Under the pieces are notes generated by a model. It searched no databases, was not told the origin of the DNA, and worked only from the letters and a program-made list of their open reading frames with translations. A stretch of 64,000 bases of DNA, taken from Sphingopyxis sp. H073. Lineage in GTDB: Bacteria > Pseudomonadota > Alphaproteobacteria > Sphingomonadales > Sphingomonadaceae. Location: contig NZ_LNSG01000012.1 in the NCBI RefSeq assembly GCF_001468395.1, positions 1-64,000 on the forward strand. Direction: 5' to 3'. Below are positions 45,294 to 55,236 of the stretch, piece by piece (position 1 is the stretch's first letter; every line of letters starts with the position of its first letter). A program made the translations under genes and the position numbers.

Positions 45294-48155
45294 ATGCGTA
45301 ATTCTATCAGCCTCCGCCGCGGCGCCAGCACCGTAGCGCTCGGCTTTGCCTTGACCGCCATGCTTTCGGGCACCGCGATGGCGCAGGACGGCGCCGCCGC
45401 GCCCGCCGACGAGGCCGCGTCCGACAGCGACATCGTCGTCACCGGCTACAGCGCCAGCCTCCAGAGCGCCGTCAACGCGAAGAAGAATCGCGACCAGGTG
45501 GTCGAATCCATCTCGGCCGAGGATATCGGCAAGCTACCCGACGCGTCGATCGCCGAATCGATCGCGCGCCTGCCCGGCCTGACCTCGCAGCGTGTCTCGG
45601 GCCGTTCGAACTCGATTTCGATCCGCGGCTTTGCGCCGGACTTCTCGACGACCTTGCTCAACGGCCGCGAGCAAACCTCGACCGGCGACAATCGGGCGGT
45701 CGAGTATGACCAATATCCGTCCGAGGTCGTGAACCAGGTCCTCGTTTACAAGACGCCGATGGCCTCGATCGTCGGACAGGGGCTTTCGGGCACCGTCGAC
45801 CTGCGCACCATTCGCCCGCTCGACTATGGCAAGCGGGCGATCTCGGTCGGGGTTCGCGGCACATGGGCCGACCTCGGCAAGCTGAACGCGGGTTCGAAGA
45901 AATACGGCTACCGTGTGAACGGCGTCTTCGTCGACCAGTTCGCCAACGACACGCTCGGCGTGGCGCTTTCGGCATCCTATGTCGACGAGCCCTACCAGAT
46001 TCAGGAATTCAACGCCTGGGGTTATGCCGGCGGAGGCACCGCGGCGAGCCCGGTGGTGATCGGCGGCTCCAAAAGCTATGCGACCTCGACCCAGCTCACG
46101 CGCCTTGGCCTCCAAGGAACGGTGCAATGGCGGCCCACCCCCAATTTCACCTCGACGTTCGACGCCTTCTACTCGGACTTCAAGGATGACCAGATCAAGC
46201 GCGGAATCGAGCTTCCGCTCGGCTTCGACGTCAACAATGATCCCGCCAGCCCCAACGCCACCAAGCTGACGATCACCGATATCGATTCGAGCGGTCAGTT
46301 CGTGTTTGCGCGCGCCGGCCGCTTCTCGAACGTCGAGGGCGTCGTGCGCAACGACGTGTTCGAGCGCAATGCAAAGCTCTACAGCTTCGGTTGGAACAAC
46401 CGCTGGGAAGGCGACGACGGCTGGAATGTCACGGCCGACATCAGCATGTCGAAAACCGACCGCAACGAACTGATCTTCGAAAGCAATGCCGGCACCGGGC
46501 GCGGCGCCGACGTCGGCGCGACCGACACGATCGGTTTCACCAGCGACCGCAACGGGACCATCTTCAGCCCCACCCTCAACTATGGCGACTATAACCTGAT
46601 CCAGCTGACCAGCCCCCTGGGTTGGGGCGGGGATCAGACGGGGGTCGACGGGCGCCGGATCCGCGGCGGCCAGGACGGCTATTACAACAACCGCATCATC
46701 AAGGACGAGCTCTGGCAATACCGCGTCGAAATCGAACGCGAGCTGGAGGGCTTCCTTCGCTCGGTTCAGTTCGGGGTCAATTATACCGATCGCAAAAAGA
46801 GCCTGACCCCCGATGAAGCCTTCGTCGGCCTCGTCGCCAACACCGACGGGCTGACGAGCGTGCCGATCCCCGACCAATATCGCCTCGGCACGACCAACCT
46901 GTCGTACCTGGGGCTTGGTCCGGTGGTCAGCTACGATCCGCGCGACCTGCTCGCGGGCGGTATCTACCAGCTGGTGCCGAATCCCTACGGCGACGTCGTG
47001 GTCAAGGCCTATGACGTCTCCGAAAAGCTGATGACCACCTATCTTCAGGCGAATATCGACCATGAAATGGGGTCATCGGTGCTGACCGGCAATTTCGGCG
47101 TCCAGGCGATCTTTACCGACCAGAATTCGAACGGCGCGACGGCGTCGTTCGCGGGAACCAATCCGAACGGGTCGCCGAACATCGTCGGCATCCCGCGCCG
47201 CGAGAGCACCGATTATGTCGACGTGCTGCCCAGCCTGAACCTGTCGCTGCGCACAGCGAGCGATTTCGTGATCCGCGTCAGCGTGGCGCGCGAAATCATC
47301 CGTCCGCGCCTCGACGACCTAAAAGCCACGTTGAGCTATGGCACGACGGTCGGCGATCCGGGCAACATGGTCTGTCCGACGGGCCGCACCTGCGCCGTCG
47401 TCCGCGCCGGCGCGGGCAGCGCGGGCAATCCCGATCTCCGCCCGTGGCGCGCCAACGCCGCCGACCTGACGTTCGAGAAATATTTCGGATCGAAGGGCTA
47501 TCTTGCGGTGCAGCTGTTCTACAAGGATCTGAAAAGCTACATTTACAACCAAGATACTCCGTTCGACTTCACCGGCTATCCGATCCAGGCACCGGGTAAC
47601 GACGGCAACGGGCTGCCGATCATCGTCAATTACATGGGCACGATCAACGCGCCCATCAACGGCAAGGGCGGCAAACTTTACGGTGTCGAACTTGCCGGCA
47701 CCTTGCCGTTCGGCGAGATCGTATCGGCGCTCGACGGGTTCGGTGTGACCGGCGGCGCCTCCTACACCAAGACCAAGATCGCGCCCACGCCCGGCGCGCC
47801 TGCGGAGGATATCCCGGGCTATTCGAAGTGGGTCGCGAACGGTACGGCCTATTTCGAGAAATGGGGATTCAACTCGCGCGTCAGCGCCCGCTACCGCTCG
47901 AGCTTCATCGGCGAGGTGTCGGGCTTCGGTGGCGCTCGCGTGCGGCGCCGCGCCCGGCCCGAGACGATTATCGACGCACAGATCGGCTATGACTTCCAGC
48001 CGGGCAGTGCGCTCGAGGGCCTCTCGATCTTCGTCCAGGGCCAGAATCTTACCGACGAGCCGTTCGTCACCGATGATCCGCGCGATAGCCGGGCGGTTAT
48101 CGACTATCAGACATATGGCCGCCGGTTCCTCGCGGGCGCCTCGTTCAAATTCTGA
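45294..48155 (+). CDS. TonB-dependent receptor for maltodextrins
   Basis: This 953-residue outer-membrane receptor has a signal peptide ending in AMAQ, a TonB-box region (SDIVVTGYSASLQSAVNAKK) and a plug domain with ISAEDIGKLPDASIAESIARLPG, the hallmark of the Xanthomonas/Caulobacter TonB receptor family (TIGR01782). The barrel ends in AGASFKF with a terminal Phe. The ATG at 45294 follows GGGGAG; the long open frame upstream is antisense to lacI and I excluded it. A terminator-like hairpin follows, so the receptor can be expressed more strongly than the genes behind it. Confidence 0.95.
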   Translation: MRNSISLRRGASTVALGFALTAMLSGTAMAQDGAAAPADEAASDSDIVVTGYSASLQSAVNAKKNRDQVVESISAEDIGKLPDASIAESIARLPGLTSQRVSGRSNSISIRGFAPDFSTTLLNGREQTSTGDNRAVEYDQYPSEVVNQVLVYKTPMASIVGQGLSGTVDLRTIRPLDYGKRAISVGVRGTWADLGKLNAGSKKYGYRVNGVFVDQFANDTLGVALSASYVDEPYQIQEFNAWGYAGGGTAASPVVIGGSKSYATSTQLTRLGLQGTVQWRPTPNFTSTFDAFYSDFKDDQIKRGIELPLGFDVNNDPASPNATKLTITDIDSSGQFVFARAGRFSNVEGVVRNDVFERNAKLYSFGWNNRWEGDDGWNVTADISMSKTDRNELIFESNAGTGRGADVGATDTIGFTSDRNGTIFSPTLNYGDYNLIQLTSPLGWGGDQTGVDGRRIRGGQDGYYNNRIIKDELWQYRVEIERELEGFLRSVQFGVNYTDRKKSLTPDEAFVGLVANTDGLTSVPIPDQYRLGTTNLSYLGLGPVVSYDPRDLLAGGIYQLVPNPYGDVVVKAYDVSEKLMTTYLQANIDHEMGSSVLTGNFGVQAIFTDQNSNGATASFAGTNPNGSPNIVGIPRRESTDYVDVLPSLNLSLRTASDFVIRVSVAREIIRPRLDDLKATLSYGTTVGDPGNMVCPTGRTCAVVRAGAGSAGNPDLRPWRANAADLTFEKYFGSKGYLAVQLFYKDLKSYIYNQDTPFDFTGYPIQAPGNDGNGLPIIVNYMGTINAPINGKGGKLYGVELAGTLPFGEIVSALDGFGVTGGASYTKTKIAPTPGAPAEDIPGYSKWVANGTAYFEKWGFNSRVSARYRSSFIGEVSGFGGARVRRRARPETIIDAQIGYDFQPGSALEGLSIFVQGQNLTDEPFVTDDPRDSRAVIDYQTYGRRFLAGASFKF

Positions 48156-48167
48156 ACCCTCCCTGGG

Positions 48168-48204
48168 TGGGAGCGGCAGGGTCGCGCCGCTCCCATCATT
48201 TTGT
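48168..48204 (+). terminator. Hairpin between the TonB receptor and the halogenase-like gene
   Basis: TGGGAGCGGC pairs exactly with GCCGCTCCCA and is followed by TCATTTTGTT. It lies 12 bases after the receptor stop and 35 bases before the next start. A partial terminator here would lower expression of the downstream enzymes relative to the receptor. Confidence 0.65.
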
Positions 48205-48239
48205 TGCGCCGCCGGGGCGGCGCTGGTCAAAGGATCGCC

Positions 48240-49736
48240 ATGCGGTTGATGATCATCGGGGGCGGGACGGCAGGCTGGATGGCGGCCGCCTGCCTGCGGC
48301 GGTTCCTGCCGCGCGACTGGTCGGTGCGGCTGGTCGAGTCCGATGAAATCGGAACGGTCGGCGTCGGCGAGGCGACGATCCCCCAAATCCGGCTTTTCAA
48401 CGATGCGCTCGGCATCGACGAAGATGAATTTCTGGCGGCGACGCAGGGAACGATCAAGCTCGGGATCGAGTTTCGCGACTGGACGCGCGTCGGCCATCGC
48501 TACATGCACGCTTTCGGGGCGATAGGCCGCGGTCTGGGGCTGGTCGATTTCCACCATTATTGGCTGCGCGCGCGCGCCGCGGGACTGGCCGAAAGTCTGG
48601 ACCATTATTCGCTGAACGAGCGGGCGGCGCGCGCGCGCCGGATGCAGCGGGGCGCGCCCCGCACATCGCGCTACCTCCTCGAAATGCCCTATGCCTACCA
48701 CTTCGATGCAGCGCTGTACGCGGCCTTCCTCAGGCGCCGCGCCGAGGCGGGCGGCGTCGAGCGCATCGAAGGCAGGATCGGCGAGGTGCGCCTTGATCCG
48801 CAGCGCGGCGACGTCGCCGGCGTGACGCTGGACGACGGACGGCGGTTCGACGGCGATTTCTTTATCGACTGCTCTGGCTTTCGCGGATTGCTGATCGAGG
48901 GCGCGCTGGCGAGCGGGTACGAAGATTGGTCGCGCTGGCTGCTTAACGATCGCGCTGTGGCGGTGCCCTGCGCCCACGGTACGGTGCCGCAGCTTCCGTG
49001 GACCGGCGCCACGGCACGCGATGCCGGCTGGCAATGGCGCATTCCGCTCCAGCACCGCATCGGCAACGGCTATGTCTATTGCTCGGCGCATATCGGCGAC
49101 GATGCTGCCCTGGATACGCTGCTCTCCGATCTCGACGGCGCGGCGCAGGCGGAGCCCAACCAGCTGCGTTTCGTCAGCGGCAAGCGACGGCGGATGTGGA
49201 ACCGCAATGTCGTGGCGCTCGGCCTTGCGAGCGGTTTCATGGAACCGCTGGAATCGACGAGCATCCACCTTGTTCAGGCTGGAATTTCGCGGCTCGTCAA
49301 AATGCTCCCGTCAGGCGCCGCCGACCCTGCGGTCGCCGCGGAATTCAATCGGCAGAGCGACTTCGAATGGGAGCGTATCCGCGATTTCATCATTCTTCAT
49401 TTCAAGGCGACCGAGCGGCAGGACACGCCCTATTGGCGGGACCGGGCGGAAATGGACGTTCCCGACACCCTTGCAGCCAAAATCGACCTCTTCCGCGCGC
49501 AAGGCCTGATCTTCCGCGAACATGAAGAGCTTTTCACCGAATCGGGATGGCTGCAGGTGCTGGTCGGACAAGCGGTCGAGCCCCTGCGCTGGCATCCGCT
49601 TGCCGACAGTCTCGAACCGGCCGAGCTAGCGCAATTTATAGCCGGCATCTCGCTGACGATCGAGCGCGAAGTCGCGCAGATGGAAAATTACGACGCCTTC
49701 CTTGCCGCGGCGCGTCCCGCAGGAGTTGCTGCATGA
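48240..49736 (+). CDS. Flavin-dependent tryptophan-halogenase-like protein 1
   Basis: This 498-residue protein has the FAD motif GGGTAGWMAA (residues 7-16), the lysine of TIKLGIEF (K73) at the place of the catalytic halogenase lysine, and the WxWxIP signature at W264-W266 (WQWRIP). Family members oxidise halide to hypohalous acid with FADH2. Homologues recur in sphingomonad, Caulobacter and Xanthomonas carbohydrate loci with TonB receptors, where no halogenation has been tied to sugar use. The ATG at 48240 follows AAGGA; the stop overlaps the amylase start. Confidence 0.88.
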   Translation: MRLMIIGGGTAGWMAAACLRRFLPRDWSVRLVESDEIGTVGVGEATIPQIRLFNDALGIDEDEFLAATQGTIKLGIEFRDWTRVGHRYMHAFGAIGRGLGLVDFHHYWLRARAAGLAESLDHYSLNERAARARRMQRGAPRTSRYLLEMPYAYHFDAALYAAFLRRRAEAGGVERIEGRIGEVRLDPQRGDVAGVTLDDGRRFDGDFFIDCSGFRGLLIEGALASGYEDWSRWLLNDRAVAVPCAHGTVPQLPWTGATARDAGWQWRIPLQHRIGNGYVYCSAHIGDDAALDTLLSDLDGAAQAEPNQLRFVSGKRRRMWNRNVVALGLASGFMEPLESTSIHLVQAGISRLVKMLPSGAADPAVAAEFNRQSDFEWERIRDFIILHFKATERQDTPYWRDRAEMDVPDTLAAKIDLFRAQGLIFREHEELFTESGWLQVLVGQAVEPLRWHPLADSLEPAELAQFIAGISLTIEREVAQMENYDAFLAAARPAGVAA

Positions 49737-51535
49737 TCCGTTGGTTCGTTCCGTTCGCGATGCTTGTCGCTTCGCTTCCCGCACCGGCGGCTGCGGAAGA
49801 TGCGCGCTCGCGTCCCGTCTCCGACGACATCATCTATTTCGTGCTGCCCGACCGTTTCGAAAATGGCGACCGGTCGAACGATCGCGGCGGGCTGAAAGGC
49901 GATCGTCTTGCGACCGGTTATGATCCGACCGCGAAGGGATTTTATCATGGCGGCGATCTTGCCGGGCTTACGCGACGGCTCGATTATATCGAGGGTCTCG
50001 GCGCCACCGCGATCTGGTTCGCGCCGATTTTCCGCAACAAGCCGGTGCAGGGACCGAAAGGCGACGAAAGCGCTGGTTATCATGGCTATTGGGTCACCGA
50101 TTTCACGAGCGTAGACCCGCATTTCGGCTCCAATGCCGAGTTCAAAGCCTTCGTCGACGCCGCTCATGCGCGCGGGATGAAGGTCTATATGGACATTATC
50201 ACCAACCACACGGCCGATGTTATCCAGTATCGCGATGGCGATGCGTCGAGCTATCGTTACCGCAGCCTCGCCGACTATCCCTTTGCGCGGCGTGGAGGGG
50301 TCGACGGACCGGCGATTAATCCCGGTTTCGCAGGTGACCGCGATCCGAGCCCCGATAACTGGTCGAAGCTCGTGGACCCCTCTTTCGCCTATCAGCCGTT
50401 CGTCCCGAAGGGCGAGGAACACAGCAAGGCCCCCGCGTGGCTCAACGATCCGGTCTATTATCATAATCGTGGCAACAGCGACTGGGTCGGCGAGTCCGCC
50501 CTCTACGGTGATTTTGCAGGACTCGACGATCTGGCGACCGAGAATCCCGAAGTCATTAAGGGCTTTATCGAAATATACGGACGGTGGATCGACGAGTTCG
50601 GCATCGACGGCTTTCGCATCGATACCGCCAAGCATGTGAATCCGGAATTCTGGCAAGCCTTCGTCCCCGCGATGCAGGCGCGTGCGCGGGCCCGCGGAAT
50701 TCCCAATTTCCATATCTTCGGGGAAATCTACATCGACGCGCTCGATCCCGGTGCGCTGGCGGCCTATACGCATTCCGCCGGACTTCCTGCGGTGCTCGAT
50801 TTCGCCTTCGCCCGGGCCGCGATCGACGCGGCGAGCGGAACGAAGGGGACCGACCAATTTGCCCGCCTGTTCGACGGCGACATCCTCTACAAGGGCGGCG
50901 CGCGCGCCGCGCTGACATTGCCGACCTTCCTCGGCAATCATGACATGGGCCGTGTCGCGACCTTCGTGAAACAGGCAAACCCCGAAGCGGACGAGGCAGA
51001 GCTTCTGGCCCGCGTCAAGCTCGCGCACAGCATGCTACTCACCCTGCGCGGCATCCCCACCATCTACTATGGCGACGAGCAGGGCTTCCTGTCGGACGGC
51101 AACGACCAGCTCGCGCGCGAAGACATGTTCGCCTCGAAAGTCGCCGTCTACAACGATAATGATCTCGTCGGCAGCAACGCCACCACCGCGACCGCGAACT
51201 TCGACGCCAGCCATCCGCTGTATCGCCATATCGCGGCGCTCAGTGCTATTCGCCGGCACACACCGGCCCTCATGCGCGGATCCACGACGGTGCGGGCCTT
51301 CTCGGACAAGGCCGGTCTGTTAGCCGTGTCGCGCTTCGATCCCGACACCGGCCGCGAGGTCGTGCTCGCCTTCAATACGTCTGCAACGCAATTGTCCGCT
51401 AACATCGCGGTCGATATGAAAAGCCGGGCCTTCGAGGCGCTTTCAGGCAATTGTCCGGCAGCCTCCGCCGCGCCCGGCACCCTTGCCATCACCGTCCCGG
51501 CCTTCGGCACCTTGATCTGCCAGGCCGGCGAATAA
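49733..51535 (+). CDS. Exported alpha-amylase (GH13)
   Basis: This 600-residue enzyme has a signal peptide of about 22 residues ending in AAA and the GH13 barrel. The catalytic residues are D297 (GFRIDTAKH), E331 (FGEIYI) and D404 (LGNHDMGR). The segment YFVLPDRFENGD at the start is typical of amylases and cyclomaltodextrinase-like enzymes. It cuts alpha-1,4-glucans in the periplasm or outside. Its ATG overlaps the halogenase stop (ATGA) after CAGGAG. Confidence 0.93.
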   Translation: MIRWFVPFAMLVASLPAPAAAEDARSRPVSDDIIYFVLPDRFENGDRSNDRGGLKGDRLATGYDPTAKGFYHGGDLAGLTRRLDYIEGLGATAIWFAPIFRNKPVQGPKGDESAGYHGYWVTDFTSVDPHFGSNAEFKAFVDAAHARGMKVYMDIITNHTADVIQYRDGDASSYRYRSLADYPFARRGGVDGPAINPGFAGDRDPSPDNWSKLVDPSFAYQPFVPKGEEHSKAPAWLNDPVYYHNRGNSDWVGESALYGDFAGLDDLATENPEVIKGFIEIYGRWIDEFGIDGFRIDTAKHVNPEFWQAFVPAMQARARARGIPNFHIFGEIYIDALDPGALAAYTHSAGLPAVLDFAFARAAIDAASGTKGTDQFARLFDGDILYKGGARAALTLPTFLGNHDMGRVATFVKQANPEADEAELLARVKLAHSMLLTLRGIPTIYYGDEQGFLSDGNDQLAREDMFASKVAVYNDNDLVGSNATTATANFDASHPLYRHIAALSAIRRHTPALMRGSTTVRAFSDKAGLLAVSRFDPDTGREVVLAFNTSATQLSANIAVDMKSRAFEALSGNCPAASAAPGTLAITVPAFGTLICQAGE

Positions 51536-51547
51536 GCGAAAACAACA

Positions 51548-53194
51548 GTGACGATAAACCAGCCCCTCGCAAAAGACCCGCATAGCTGTACCGAAGCCTC
51601 TCCGCCTTGGTGGAAGGGTGCCGTCATATATCAGGTCTATCCGCGTAGCTTCGCCGATTCGAACGGCGACGGGGTTGGGGACCTTGCCGGCATTACTGCC
51701 CGGCTCGACTATATCGCGTCCCTCGGTGTCGATGCGATCTGGCTTTCTCCCTTCTACCCTTCGCCGATGGACGACTTCGGATATGATATTTCCGACTATC
51801 GCGGCGTCGATCCGATTTTCGGGACTCTCGACGATTTCGATGCACTCATCGCCCGCGCGCACGCGCTTGGTCTGAAGGTAACCACCGACCTGGTTTTTGC
51901 CCACACGTCGGATCGCCATGCCTGGTTCGCCGAAAGCCGCACGAGCCGCGAGAATTCGAAGGCCGAATGGTATGTTTGGGCGGACGCGCGGCCCGACGGT
52001 ACGCCGCCGACCAACTGGCAGTCGGTGTTCGGGGGCCCCGCCTGGACGTGGGACGCGCGCCGCGGCCAATATTATCTCCATAATTTCCTAGGCTCGCAGC
52101 CGCAGCTCAACGGGCATAACCCCGACGTGCAACAGGCCCTGCTCGACGTCGTGCAATTCTGGCTCGACCGGGGGGTCGACGGCTTTCGTATCGACGCGAT
52201 CAATTTCGCGATGCACGATCCCGAACTTCGCGACAATCCGCCGGCGGCGCCCTCGAACAAGGTCCGGACGCGGCCCTTCGATTTCCAGCAAAAAATCTAC
52301 AACCAGTCGCACCCCGACATCCCGTTGTTTCTCGAACGGATTCGGGCGCTTACCGATCGCTATGCCGACAGGTTCACTGTTGCGGAGGTCGGCGGCGACG
52401 ACGCGGTGCGCGAGATGCGGCAGTTTACCGCCGGCGGGCACCGGCTCAACAGCGCCTATGGCTTCGATTTCCTCTATGCGGACCAGCTGACCCCGAAGCT
52501 CGTTCGCGAGGCGGCGGAGCAATGGCCCGATGCGCCCGGGACCGGCTGGCCAAGCTGGGCCTTCGAAAATCACGATGCGCCGCGAGCTCTCTCCCGCTGG
52601 ACTCCGCCCGGCACCGACCGCGCGGCCTATGCGCGAATGAAGATGGCGCTGCTTTGTGCGCTGCGCGGCAACATCATCATTTACAACGGCGAGGAATTGG
52701 GACTGGACCAGGTCGACATACCTTTCGAACTGATCAAGGATCCCGAGGCTCTCAAGAATTGGCCGCTTACCTTGTCGCGCGACGGCGCGCGCACGCCGCT
52801 CCCGTGGGAGGGCGGCACGGCCCATGCGGGCTTTTCCAGCGCTGAGCCTTGGTTGCCGCTGGGCGCGGCACATGCGGCGCTCGCGGTCGACCGGCAAGAG
52901 GATGATCCGGCCTCGCTGCTGCATCTGACGCGTCGACTTGTGGCGCTGCGCGCCGGGTACCCGGCCCTCCGCGCGGGCGATAACCGGAACTGGATAACCG
53001 AGGGCGATCTGCTCGCCTTTGACCGAATTGCCAGGAACGATCACCTTCGCTGCCTCTTCAATCTTGGAAATGGAACAATCGACATTTCCGGGCACGCGGG
53101 TGTCGGCACGCCGGTCGTGGCGCTCAACGGAGCCACCATCGATTGTCTGCCGCCCTGCGGCGCGCTCTGGCTGAACGTCCAAGGAGATATGTGA
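51548..53194 (+). CDS. Alpha-glucosidase (GH13, oligo-1,6-glucosidase type)
   Basis: This 548-residue cytoplasmic enzyme begins WWKGAVIYQVYPRSFADSNG, the hallmark of GH13 alpha-glucosidases. The catalytic residues are D216 (GFRIDAINF), E280 (VAEVGG) and D343 (ENHDAPRA). There is no signal peptide. It probably cleaves maltose and maltodextrins after import. The start is a GTG 12 bases after the amylase stop with only a weak ribosome site, so translation may depend on coupling. The stop overlaps the next start by one base. Confidence 0.93.
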   Translation: MTINQPLAKDPHSCTEASPPWWKGAVIYQVYPRSFADSNGDGVGDLAGITARLDYIASLGVDAIWLSPFYPSPMDDFGYDISDYRGVDPIFGTLDDFDALIARAHALGLKVTTDLVFAHTSDRHAWFAESRTSRENSKAEWYVWADARPDGTPPTNWQSVFGGPAWTWDARRGQYYLHNFLGSQPQLNGHNPDVQQALLDVVQFWLDRGVDGFRIDAINFAMHDPELRDNPPAAPSNKVRTRPFDFQQKIYNQSHPDIPLFLERIRALTDRYADRFTVAEVGGDDAVREMRQFTAGGHRLNSAYGFDFLYADQLTPKLVREAAEQWPDAPGTGWPSWAFENHDAPRALSRWTPPGTDRAAYARMKMALLCALRGNIIIYNGEELGLDQVDIPFELIKDPEALKNWPLTLSRDGARTPLPWEGGTAHAGFSSAEPWLPLGAAHAALAVDRQEDDPASLLHLTRRLVALRAGYPALRAGDNRNWITEGDLLAFDRIARNDHLRCLFNLGNGTIDISGHAGVGTPVVALNGATIDCLPPCGALWLNVQGDM

Positions 53195-55236
53195 TGCGCC
53201 GTCTGGCTCTGGCCGCCTTTGTTTCGTTCGCCCCGGTTCCCCTCCTCGCCCAGCCGGCGCCGGCGACGCAAACCGCCACCTCGCCCGACGGCAGCATCGT
53301 TCTGACGGTGTCCACCGACGGCGACCAGCGACCGACATGGTCGCTGTCGCGGCGGGGCAAGCTGCTCATCGCGCCCTCGAAACTCGGGTTCATCCTGACG
53401 GACGGCATCGGATTGCAACGCGGCTTCTCGATCGTCGACAGCGAGCGCAAGCGTTCCGATACGCGTTGGGAGCAACCGTGGGGCGAACGCCGCTTCATCC
53501 GCGATGTGCACAACGAACTGCTGGTCCGGTTCCGGCAAGACGAGAGCTGGGGCGGCCACGCGATGAACCTTCGCTTCCGGCTTTTCGACGACGGCATCGG
53601 CTTCCGCTACGAGTTGCCCGAACAACCCGGCTTCAAGACAGCGCATATCGCCGACGAATTCACCGAGTTCGACATCGTACCCCAAGGGACGGCCTGGTGG
53701 ATTACCGGCGGCGAATGGAACCGCTATGAGCAGGTCTACCAGAAAACGCCGATCGACGCCGTCGCCACGGCGCACACGCCGTTGACCATGCGCCTCGACG
53801 ACGGGACGCATCTCGCCTTTCACGAGGCCGCGCTGGTCGACTATGCGGGCATGTGGCTCAAGCGCGCTGAAGGGCAGAAGTTTCGCGCCACCCTGTCGCC
53901 GTCGTCGCGCGGACCGCGCGTCACGCGCGATCTGCCCTTCGCGACGCCATGGCGGACGATCAGGATCGCGGATTCGGCGGCGGGTCTCGTCGAAAACGAC
54001 CTCGAACTGAACCTGAACGAGCCGAACAAGCTCGGGGACGTCAGTTGGGTGAAGCCGATGAAATATGTCGGGATCTGGTGGGGCATGATCCGCGGGGACT
54101 GGAGCTGGGCCGAGGGGCCGAAGCACGGCGCCACGACCCAGAGGACCAAGGACTATATCGATTTTGCCGCGAAACACGGGTTCGGCGGAGTTCTGGTCGA
54201 AGGCTGGAACAAGGGCTGGGACGGAAACTGGTTCGGCCATGGCGACAAATTCAGCTTTACCCAGCCGACCGCGGACTTCGACCTCGCGGCGGTGACCGAT
54301 TATGCGAAGCGCAAGGGCGTGACGCTGATCGGTCATCATGAGACGGGCGGAAACATAGCCGTTTATGAGGCGCAGCTCGAAGATGCGATGAAGCTGTATG
54401 GAAAGCTCGGCGTCAAAGCCGTGAAGACCGGTTATGTGGCCGACGCGGGCGGGATTATCGCACCCGGCGATGCGCCAGGCGAAACCCGCATGGAGTGGCA
54501 CGACGGCCAGCGGCAGGTCGAACATCATCTCAAGGTCGTCGAGACGGCGGCCCGGTACAAGATCGCGGTCAACCCTCACGAACCCGTGAAGGACACCGGC
54601 CTTCGCCGCACGTACCCGAACTGGGTCGCGCGCGAAGGTGCGCGAGGCATGGAATATAACGCCTGGGGCGCCTTCGCCAACGGCCCCGATCACGAGCCGA
54701 CGCTGGTGTACACGCGCATGCTATCCGGACCGATGGATTTCACCCCCGGCGTGCTCAGCCTCGAGGGCGCAAACAAGGCGCCGCTGGCCTCGACGCTTGC
54801 GAAGCAGCTTGGGCTCTACCTTGCGATATATTCTCCCATCCAGATGGCCGCGGACTTCATCGAAAACCTCGAGGCGCATCCGCGCGAACTCGACTTCATT
54901 TCCAAAGTCCCTGCCGATTGGTCCGAGAGCAAATTGATTGCCGGAGAAGTCGGCGACTATGCGATCTTTGCCCGCAAGGACCGCGCAAGCGCCGACTGGT
55001 ATGTCGGCGGCGTCAACGATGCGACCGAGCGGACGCTGTCGCTGCGGTTCGACTTCCTCGATCCCGGCAAGACCTATACGGCAACCATCTACAAGGATGG
55101 CGAAGGCGCAACCTATCTCACCGACGCCCGGCACCGCATCGCCTATGACAATATCCGGGTGAAAAAGGGCGACACGTACCGCCTGTGGCTCGCTCCGGGC
55201 GGGGGAGCGGCCATGCGCCTGCATCCCGGACGATGA
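53194..55236 (+). CDS. Alpha-glucosidase, glycoside hydrolase family 97
   Basis: This 680-residue enzyme resembles SusB-type GH97 glucosidases, which act with inversion and need calcium. It has a signal peptide ending in LLAQ, an N-terminal beta-sandwich, and a (beta/alpha)8 barrel with VGIWWGMIRGDWSW near residue 290, VNPHEPVKDTG near 460 and REGARGMEYN near 483, which include the conserved glutamates. It probably trims maltodextrins in the periplasm. The ATG at 53194 follows AAGGAG and overlaps the previous stop. Confidence 0.93.
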   Translation: MRRLALAAFVSFAPVPLLAQPAPATQTATSPDGSIVLTVSTDGDQRPTWSLSRRGKLLIAPSKLGFILTDGIGLQRGFSIVDSERKRSDTRWEQPWGERRFIRDVHNELLVRFRQDESWGGHAMNLRFRLFDDGIGFRYELPEQPGFKTAHIADEFTEFDIVPQGTAWWITGGEWNRYEQVYQKTPIDAVATAHTPLTMRLDDGTHLAFHEAALVDYAGMWLKRAEGQKFRATLSPSSRGPRVTRDLPFATPWRTIRIADSAAGLVENDLELNLNEPNKLGDVSWVKPMKYVGIWWGMIRGDWSWAEGPKHGATTQRTKDYIDFAAKHGFGGVLVEGWNKGWDGNWFGHGDKFSFTQPTADFDLAAVTDYAKRKGVTLIGHHETGGNIAVYEAQLEDAMKLYGKLGVKAVKTGYVADAGGIIAPGDAPGETRMEWHDGQRQVEHHLKVVETAARYKIAVNPHEPVKDTGLRRTYPNWVAREGARGMEYNAWGAFANGPDHEPTLVYTRMLSGPMDFTPGVLSLEGANKAPLASTLAKQLGLYLAIYSPIQMAADFIENLEAHPRELDFISKVPADWSESKLIAGEVGDYAIFARKDRASADWYVGGVNDATERTLSLRFDFLDPGKTYTATIYKDGEGATYLTDARHRIAYDNIRVKKGDTYRLWLAPGGGAAMRLHPGR